The notes beneath the pieces are model-generated. The model ran no database searches. It was not told the DNA's origin and was given only the letters and a program-made list of their open reading frames with translations. Below are positions 40,120 to 45,611 of a DNA stretch of 45,611 nucleotides, piece after piece. The position numbers and the translations under genes are program-made. Positions within the stretch are counted from its first letter, which is position 1. Every line of letters begins with the position of its first letter. Source of the DNA: Helicobacter sp. 11-8110 (GTDB lineage: Bacteria; Campylobacterota; Campylobacteria; Campylobacterales; Helicobacteraceae); the NCBI RefSeq assembly GCF_003288905.1, contig NZ_NHYL01000011.1, positions 1-45,611 of the forward strand, in the 5' to 3' direction.

Positions 40120-41807
40120 ATCTCTCCCTTTAAGCGCATTTTTAACACTTCAAAAAACGCTAAGCGTATCCCAAAAAGTGAGCTAACATTATAGCCTAAA
40201 GTCTGCGCTAAAACAAATTCAGGAGCGCTAAATCCGACTTTATCCACCCTCCAAGCAAGCTCCTTACTCCCTAATCTTTCTAGCAAAAGTCTCAAAAGAT
40301 ATTTGCTATATCCTTTAGCAAATTTCAAAGAAGATTCCAAAGAAAAAGCAAATTCAACCAAACGATAATCCGTAAAAGGCGTGCGATTTTCAATCCCAAA
40401 TTGCATTGCATTTCTATCTTCATAACGCAAAAGATTAGGCAAATTATATTGAAAAGTATCCAGCCATAATCCTTGAGTAAAATCTAGCAAAAATCTCTCC
40501 AAAAGATTTTCCATAGAAGGAAGTGGCAATTCATTTTCTTGCAAGATTCTCATTCCCTCTTGATTATCTTCTCTAAAGAGCTTTAATTTCAAAGAATCAT
40601 CTAAAGAACACTTTAAGCCAAATCCATATTCCTTCAAAGCTTCATTGCCGTAGATTCTAATACGATTTTCAAATTCTTTATGATGAGCAAAAATATATCT
40701 CCCAACATAGTGATAATATCCACCAAAAAGCTCATCTGCTCCCTGTCCGCCTAAAACAACCTTGCAAAAGGGTGCGATATTCTTAAAAAGCAAATATTGC
40801 AAATAAATAGAAAAACTGCGAAAAATCTCATCTTGATTCTGCACCAAATCCCTTAAATCCTCTTTGATACACTCTAAATTTGGCGCGATATAAGAAACAT
40901 TAATCCCCAAATCTTTCTGTAATTGCTTCATATGCTGTATTTCATTTTGTTTTGTTTCTTTAAAATTTATCCCAAAATACAAGCACTCCACCCCGATTCT
41001 CTTAGCCAAATGCGCCAAAATCGAACTATCCACTCCACCTGAAATACAAAGCGCCATAGGCACATCTGATCGCAATCGTATTTTCACCGCATCACTTAAA
41101 ATCTCCTCTAATCTATCCAATGCTTCTTTCTGCCCTAAAGTGCTATCCACGCAAGGCACACATTCCCAATATTTTTTTATCCTAAGCTCTCCATTAAAAA
41201 ATCTCCCAAATGAAGCAGATGGAAAGCTAAAAATTCCTTGATAAATAGTCTTATTCTCACTCCCATTGCTAAATAAAATCCATTTTGAAACTTCTTCCAA
41301 ATCAAAGCCAAACTTCCCAATCTCCAAAATCGCTTTAATCTCAGAAGCAAAAAAGAATTTTTCTTGACTTAGAGTATAAAAAAGCGGTTTATTCCCTAAT
41401 CTATCACGCGCTAAAAATAAACTATTATCGCGTTTATCAAGAATACAAAAGGCAAAATCCCCATTCAATTTTTGGAGACACTCTTCTCCCAAAAACGCAT
41501 AAGCATGAAGCAAAACTTCCGTATCGCTCTGTGTAAAAAAGGGGATTCTCTGCTTTTTTAATTCTTGTCTTAGTTCTTTATAATTATAAATCTCACCATT
41601 AAAAACTAACACCAAATGCGGACAAAATGGCGAAGCAAAGGGCTGATTTGCCTCACTATCTAAATCAATAATACTCAAGCGATTATGTGCTAAAGAAATG
41701 ATTCCATCGCTAAATTCCCCACTAAAATCAGGTCCCCTATGCTTCATAGTCTCTGATGCTTTTTTAACCAATTCTAATGGATAATTCCCCCCACAAATGC
41801 TACACAT
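40116..41807 (-). CDS. AsnB-like glutamine amidotransferase, probable uronamide-forming
   Basis: A 563-residue asparagine-synthetase-family protein. Cys2 is the N-terminal glutaminase nucleophile (MCSICGG). MKHRGPDFSG and VFNGEIYNYKELR are in the glutaminase domain. The synthetase domain has the ATP pyrophosphatase loop SGGVDSSIL and GGQGADELFGGYY. Both active sites appear intact. It is located between the WbpE-like aminotransferase and a transferase gene, coupled to both. Homologues in O-antigen loci (WbpS type) amidate the C6 carboxyl of diamino-uronic acids, and that is my preferred role rather than asparagine synthesis. Housekeeping activity cannot be excluded. Confidence 0.85.
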   Translation of the reverse strand: MCSICGGNYPLELVKKASETMKHRGPDFSGEFSDGIISLAHNRLSIIDLDSEANQPFASPFCPHLVLVFNGEIYNYKELRQELKKQRIPFFTQSDTEVLLHAYAFLGEECLQKLNGDFAFCILDKRDNSLFLARDRLGNKPLFYTLSQEKFFFASEIKAILEIGKFGFDLEEVSKWILFSNGSENKTIYQGIFSFPSASFGRFFNGELRIKKYWECVPCVDSTLGQKEALDRLEEILSDAVKIRLRSDVPMALCISGGVDSSILAHLAKRIGVECLYFGINFKETKQNEIQHMKQLQKDLGINVSYIAPNLECIKEDLRDLVQNQDEIFRSFSIYLQYLLFKNIAPFCKVVLGGQGADELFGGYYHYVGRYIFAHHKEFENRIRIYGNEALKEYGFGLKCSLDDSLKLKLFREDNQEGMRILQENELPLPSMENLLERFLLDFTQGLWLDTFQYNLPNLLRYEDRNAMQFGIENRTPFTDYRLVEFAFSLESSLKFAKGYSKYLLRLLLERLGSKELAWRVDKVGFSAPEFVLAQTLGYNVSSLFGIRLAFFEVLKMRLKGEI

Positions 41808-41809
41808 TA

Positions 41810-42919
41810 TTATTCTACAGATCCTAACTCATTAATTTTTTCACAAATATAATGAATTTCTTGTTCTTTTAAATATGGATTCATAGGCAAACTTAAAACC
41901 TCATTGCTTGCTAATTCTGCATTAGGAAAATCTCCTTTTTTATATCCTAGATAAGCAAAACACTCTTGTAAATGCAGTCCCACAGGATAATGCACTGCAC
42001 TTGGGATTCCATTTTCTTTTAGATATTGAATCATTTTCTCCCTTTGTGAAATTCTTATAGTGTATTGTGCAAAAACGCTTTTTCTACTCTCAAGCACTTT
42101 AGGAAGCACAACACGGGTATTTTTAAAAAGCTGATCATACAAACTTGCAATTTCATTACGCTTTGAAATATCGTTGGCAAAATATTTCAACTTTACACGT
42201 AAAATTGCAGCTTGTATTGCATCCAATCTCCCTCCAATACCAATGTATTTATGGATATATCTTTTCTTTTGCCCATGAATACGCAAACTTGCTATTTTAT
42301 CTGCTAACTCTTTATTCTGCGTAAAAATCGCTCCACCATCACCATAACAACCCAAAGGCTTTGCGGGAAAAAAACTTGTAGTAGCAATGTCTCCATAAAC
42401 AGAATCCTTACGCCCCATAAACTCCGCACCAAAACTTTGAGCCCCATCAAGAATTAAAAACAAGTCGTGAGCTTTGGCAATTTTCTCCAATGCGTTTAAA
42501 TCAGGTGGTTGCCCATAAAGGCTAACAGCTAAAATTGCCTTAGTTTTAGAAGTAATGGCATTTTCTATTTTTTTGCAATCAATATTATAATCCTCTAAAG
42601 AAATATCTACAAAAACAGGCTTGGCTCCAAGCAAAGCAATCATCTCAGAAGTAGCAATGAAACTAAAAGGCGTCGTAATAATTTCATCCCCAGCTTTAAT
42701 CCCCAAAGCCATTAAGGCTAGAATCAATGCCGAACTCCCACTAGAACAAGTAACTGCATAACCACTACCTACAAATTCCACTAGCTCATTTTCTAGACTT
42801 TCTACTTCTTCTCCCATAATATAATTTGCATTCCTAGAAACCCTTAAAATTGCTTCTTCAATTTCTTCTTTATGGGCTTCATGTGCTTTTTGTAAATTGG
42901 CAAAATCAATTTTATTCAC
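41810..42919 (-). CDS. wbpE: UDP-2-acetamido-3-keto-glucuronate aminotransferase, WbpE-like
   Basis: A DegT-family PLP enzyme, about 369 residues from GTG 42919. GGGAGG lies five bases upstream and the GTG overlaps the preceding TGA (GTGA); an upstream TTG at 42934 would overlap more and lacks that spacing. Key segments are [30 protein letters not shown] (Asp for PLP), [21 protein letters not shown] (Lys) and [16 protein letters not shown]. With the WbpB-like dehydrogenase it converts UDP-GlcNAcA to the 3-amino sugar; the WbpD-like enzyme then acetylates it. Confidence 0.87.
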   Translation of the reverse strand: MNKIDFANLQKAHEAHKEEIEEAILRVSRNANYIMGEEVESLENELVEFVGSGYAVTCSSGSSALILALMALGIKAGDEIITTPFSFIATSEMIALLGAKPVFVDISLEDYNIDCKKIENAITSKTKAILAVSLYGQPPDLNALEKIAKAHDLFLILDGAQSFGAEFMGRKDSVYGDIATTSFFPAKPLGCYGDGGAIFTQNKELADKIASLRIHGQKKRYIHKYIGIGGRLDAIQAAILRVKLKYFANDISKRNEIASLYDQLFKNTRVVLPKVLESRKSVFAQYTIRISQREKMIQYLKENGIPSAVHYPVGLHLQECFAYLGYKKGDFPNAELASNEVLSLPMNPYLKEQEIHYICEKINELGSVE

Positions 42920-43497
42920 AAATTCCTCCCACAAATCTCTATCATGCCTTCTTTTAAACGATATTCTTCACCATCATAACTATCTTTTGCAACACCTTGT
43001 TCATTAAATTTCATTCTCACTCCACCCTTATCAACCCAACCTATCTGCCTAGCAGGATTCCCCACAACTAGAGCAAAAGGAGGCACATCTCTAACAACTA
43101 CAGATCCAGCACCAATTAGAGCATATTCACCAATTGTAACCCCACAAACAATTGTTGCATTTGCACCAATAGAACAACCTTTTTTAAGCAATGTCGTTTT
43201 AAATTCTTCTCTACGATTAATAAAAGCGCGTGGATTAACTACATTGGTAAAAACCATAGAAGGACCCAAAAACACATCATCTTCGCACACTACACCTTCA
43301 TATACACTAACATTATTTTGCACTTTACAATTTTTTCCTATTTGAGCATTGGGTCCAACCACACAATTTTGACCAAAAGAACAACCCTCTCCAATCACAC
43401 TGCCACTTAAAATATGGCTAAAATGCCAAATTTTACAATTTTCTCCAATTATAGTGCTTTTATCGATGATTGCCGTCTTGTGAGCAAAATAACTCAT
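42916..43497 (-). CDS. wbpD: UDP-2-acetamido-3-amino-glucuronate N-acetyltransferase, WbpD-like
   Basis: About 193 residues from ATG 43497, which overlaps the dehydrogenase stop (ATGA); an in-frame TTG at 43515 is less likely. It opens [28 protein letters not shown] and continues as a left-handed beta-helix of hexapeptide repeats ([33 protein letters not shown]), with [17 protein letters not shown] and [12 protein letters not shown], all matching WbpD. It adds the second acetyl group from acetyl-CoA to give UDP-GlcNAc(3NAc)A. Confidence 0.9.
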   Translation of the reverse strand: MSYFAHKTAIIDKSTIIGENCKIWHFSHILSGSVIGEGCSFGQNCVVGPNAQIGKNCKVQNNVSVYEGVVCEDDVFLGPSMVFTNVVNPRAFINRREEFKTTLLKKGCSIGANATIVCGVTIGEYALIGAGSVVVRDVPPFALVVGNPARQIGWVDKGGVRMKFNEQGVAKDSYDGEEYRLKEGMIEICGRNL

Positions 43498-44450
43498 CCA
43501 AGCACCTTTTGACAAAATGGGTGATAATCGCCTTTTAGACCAATTATTTCTGCATTACGAATCTGATGAACAAGCTCAATAGAATCCCTAGCCTCTCTAA
43601 GTCCAAAGCCATTCCCTTCTAAAATATTACGATAACTTTCTGTATGTAAATCCGTAAAACCATCACTAAATTCAACTGCCTTACCATCAATATAAATCAA
43701 GCGATAAGTCCTTTTATTTTCATTCTTTACTTCTTTTGGCAAAGTCTCAAAATCTACCGATAAAAACCAACGCACCCTAGCATTTTGTAATTCCAAAACA
43801 CCACTTGCACTTTGTGAATTTAACAAATTTACCACGCTTTTTTTAACACCACCAAAAATCCAAAGCAACATATCAAAAAAATGAATCCCAATATTAGTAG
43901 CAACTCCACCACTTTTAGCAATATCTCCTTTCCAAGAAACAAAATACCATTTACCCCTTGAGGTAATATAGGTTAGATCCACTTCAAAAATTTTATTAGG
44001 ATTTAATTTCAATGCTTCCTCTACTTGCTGTTTTAGCCGCATAATACTTGGATGCAATCTTAATTGCAAAATATTATAAACCCTCCTACCACTCTCTTTT
44101 TCTATAGTTTCTAGGGCTTCTATATTCCAAGGATTAAGCACCAAAGGTTTTTCGCAAATCACATCGGCATTATTTCTAAGTCCAAAGCGGATATGACTAT
44201 CATGCAAATAATTAGGCGAACAAATGCTAACAAAATCCAACCCTTGACCATTTCTTCTTAGTTTATCCACATGCCGATCAAAGCGTTCAAATTCCATAAA
44301 AAAATCTGCTTCTGGAAAATAACTATCAATAATCCCCACTCCATCATAAGGATCCAACCCGCACATAAGCTGATTCCCTGTTTCCTTGATCGCTTTTAAA
44401 TGGCGGGGTGCTATATACCCAGCAACTCCAATAATCCCAAACTTTTTCAT
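43494..44450 (-). CDS. wbpB: UDP-N-acetylglucosaminuronate 3-dehydrogenase, WbpB-like
   Basis: A 318-residue Gfo/Idh/MocA enzyme. The start [25 protein letters not shown], then [15 protein letters not shown] and [17 protein letters not shown] are close to Pseudomonas WbpB. The EKP lysine and the later [14 protein letters not shown] are present. It oxidises C3 of UDP-GlcNAcA with NAD+ ahead of WbpE. It begins 2 bases after the epimerase stop and overlaps the acetyltransferase start. WbpA, which makes UDP-GlcNAcA, is not in the window and may lie to the right. Confidence 0.88.
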   Translation of the reverse strand: MKKFGIIGVAGYIAPRHLKAIKETGNQLMCGLDPYDGVGIIDSYFPEADFFMEFERFDRHVDKLRRNGQGLDFVSICSPNYLHDSHIRFGLRNNADVICEKPLVLNPWNIEALETIEKESGRRVYNILQLRLHPSIMRLKQQVEEALKLNPNKIFEVDLTYITSRGKWYFVSWKGDIAKSGGVATNIGIHFFDMLLWIFGGVKKSVVNLLNSQSASGVLELQNARVRWFLSVDFETLPKEVKNENKRTYRLIYIDGKAVEFSDGFTDLHTESYRNILEGNGFGLREARDSIELVHQIRNAEIIGLKGDYHPFCQKVLG

Positions 44451-44451
44451 T

Positions 44452-45516
44452 TTAAAATTCCTTAATCGCTTCTAATATTATCTGACTTGCTTTACCATTT
44501 CCATACAACATAGAATCAAAATTTAAACTAACATCGGTCATTTTTTTAAAAACTTGATATATTTTTTCTTCATCTGATCCAACCAAACAATTATAACCTG
44601 CCTCTAAGAGCTCTACCCACTCTGTCTCATCTCTCAAAGTCATACAAAATTTTTTAAAATAATAAGCTTCTTTTTGTAATCCTCCACTATCTGTTGCGAC
44701 CATTACACAATTTTGCAACATCCAAATCATCTCTAAATAACCTAGAGCATCTATGAAACGAATATTTTCTGTTGCTATATTATTTTGCAACAACTTATTT
44801 TTTGTTCTTGGATGCAAAGGAATAACAACAGGAATCTCGCTTGATATTTTATTAAGTGCTACAAAAATATTTCGTATTTTTTCTAAATTATCAGTATTTT
44901 CAGCACGATGCAAAGTGCAAAGAATAAAATCTTTAGGCAATTTTACATTAGGCTTTTTAGCTTTATTGCTATAGTATAATGCAGAATCATACATCACATC
45001 ACCACTATAGATAATCTTGCAATCAAAATTCTCAAATCCTTCTTTTTTAAGATTCTCCATTGCACGCTTAGTAGGAACAAACAATAGCTTTGAAATTCTA
45101 TCCGTTAAAATCCTATTAATTTCTTCTGGCATTTGCATATTAAAACTTCTCAATCCAGCTTCAACATGTATAATAGGAATGTGTAACTTTACACTAGCTA
45201 ATGCGCCTGCCAAAGTTGAATCCGTATCTCCATACACTAAAACAAAATCAGGCTTTTCTTCTAACAAAATACTCTCAATGCCCTCTATCATTTTTGCAGT
45301 CATAATTCCATGTGAAAATCCACCAATCCCTAGATTATACTTTGGGCAAGGTATCTCCAACTCATCAAAAAAAATTTTGCTCATTTTGGCATCATAATGC
45401 TGCCCAGTATGAATCATTATCTCTTGCAAATCTTTATTTTTAGCAATTTCACGACTTAATACACTAGCTTTTATAAATTGAGGTCTAGCGCCAACGATAC
45501 TTACAATTTTCTTCAC
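44452..45516 (-). CDS. wbpI: UDP-2,3-diacetamido-glucuronate 2-epimerase, WbpI-like
   Basis: A 354-residue GT-B-fold epimerase of the WecB family. The opening VSIVGARPQFIKASVLS, MIHTGQHYDAKMSKIFFDEL, VLVYGDTDSTLAGALA, HVEAGLRSFNMQMPEEINRILTD and TDSGGLQKEAYYF are all conserved, and the combination fits WbpI (which epimerises GlcNAc3NAcA to the manno form) better than WecB. The start is GTG 45516, overlapping the upstream TGA (GTGA). It is next to wbpB, D and E, giving the full UDP-ManNAc3NAcA route apart from WbpA. A plain UDP-GlcNAc 2-epimerase role is the alternative. Confidence 0.86.
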   Translation of the reverse strand: MKKIVSIVGARPQFIKASVLSREIAKNKDLQEIMIHTGQHYDAKMSKIFFDELEIPCPKYNLGIGGFSHGIMTAKMIEGIESILLEEKPDFVLVYGDTDSTLAGALASVKLHIPIIHVEAGLRSFNMQMPEEINRILTDRISKLLFVPTKRAMENLKKEGFENFDCKIIYSGDVMYDSALYYSNKAKKPNVKLPKDFILCTLHRAENTDNLEKIRNIFVALNKISSEIPVVIPLHPRTKNKLLQNNIATENIRFIDALGYLEMIWMLQNCVMVATDSGGLQKEAYYFKKFCMTLRDETEWVELLEAGYNCLVGSDEEKIYQVFKKMTDVSLNFDSMLYGNGKASQIILEAIKEF

Positions 45517-45611
45517 CCTAAAACTTCCTCTAAAATCTTTAATATCTTTTCTCCTTCTTTTTCTGCATTGAGTATCTTTGCAGTTTTATTAGAGTTTTCT
45601 TTATATTTTAA
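45513..45611 (-). CDS. Partial CDS, C-terminus of an upstream locus gene
   Basis: The last 32 residues of a gene enter from the right edge and end ...AEKEGEKILKILEEVLG at TGA (45513-45515), which overlaps the epimerase GTG. The helical, Lys/Glu-rich ending is like that of many GT-B glycosyltransferases or a nucleotide-sugar enzyme, but this is too little to assign. Coupling shows it belongs to the same transcript. Confidence 0.6.
   Translation of the reverse strand, partial: LKYKENSNKTAKILNAEKEGEKILKILEEVLG

Noticed and set aside
42916-43515. TTG start of the WbpD-like gene at 43515
   Set aside because: The ATG at 43497 gives the family-typical start and an ATGA overlap with the previous stop.
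1-45611. CRISPR arrays, tRNA or rRNA genes, and complete insertion sequences
   Set aside because: No regular spaced repeats, no recognisable tRNA cloverleaf sequence and no transposase were seen on reading the window; a dedicated tRNA and covariance-model search was not possible here.

Overview
The window looks like a low-GC Campylobacterota chromosome, most likely an enterohepatic-type Helicobacter. This is inferred from the gene content: a ccoNOQP operon followed by a DUF4006 gene and a FixH-like gene, a DUF3972-type protein beside purE, a carboxynorspermidine dehydrogenase, and a short (279-residue) BioB. Almost every gene is on the minus strand, so transcription runs right to left. I saw no rRNA, tRNA, CRISPR array or complete insertion sequence.

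1-15.1 kb is an accessory, defence-rich arm with much decay. Its parts are a GmrSD-like DUF262/DUF1524 gene between two decayed copies of a small serine-hydrolase gene; a four-gene operon mod - GHKL ATPase/PD-(D/E)xK protein - RhuM remnant - res (a type III restriction-modification system with an extra ATPase/nuclease inside it); a solo HsdR-N-like protein; an Mrr-like nuclease; a lipoprotein; carboxynorspermidine dehydrogenase; and a frameshifted AcuI/YhdH-type reductase. Several of these proteins carry odd in-frame peptide insertions, and two unrelated ones end in the same short repeat-encoded tail.

15.2-30.1 kb is ordinary core genome: the cbb3 oxidase operon (ccoN, O, Q, P, DUF4006, a 36-residue microprotein, a TPM-domain protein and a FixH/CcoH-like protein); KdsD/KpsF; a Na+/H+ antiporter-family permease; a DUF89 protein that appears to start at ATT; DUF3972; purE; a CorC/HlyC-type CBS protein; a YihY-type membrane protein; bioB; a flavin-binding family protein; and topA.

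30.1-45.6 kb is a surface-glycan locus with two parts. The upstream part (45.6 to 35.1 kb) has a WbpI/B/D/E-like set for UDP-2,3-diacetamido-uronic acid synthesis, an AsnB-like amidotransferase that probably amidates the uronic acid, a DUF354 glycosyltransferase-like protein, and a second dehydrogenase/acyltransferase/aminotransferase set containing a decayed formyltransferase gene. The downstream part (34.9 to 30.1 kb) has its own TATAAT promoter and encodes a radical SAM/SPASM protein, a fused cytidylyltransferase-PEP mutase, phosphonopyruvate decarboxylase, a CysC-like kinase and a CysQ-like phosphatase. My main proposal is that these five genes make a CMP-activated phosphonate, 3'-phosphorylate it as in PAPS or Campylobacter phosphoramidate chemistry, and recycle the 3'-phospho-CMP by-product, in order to decorate the glycan. 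The chemistry is inferred; the genes and their coupling are seen directly.
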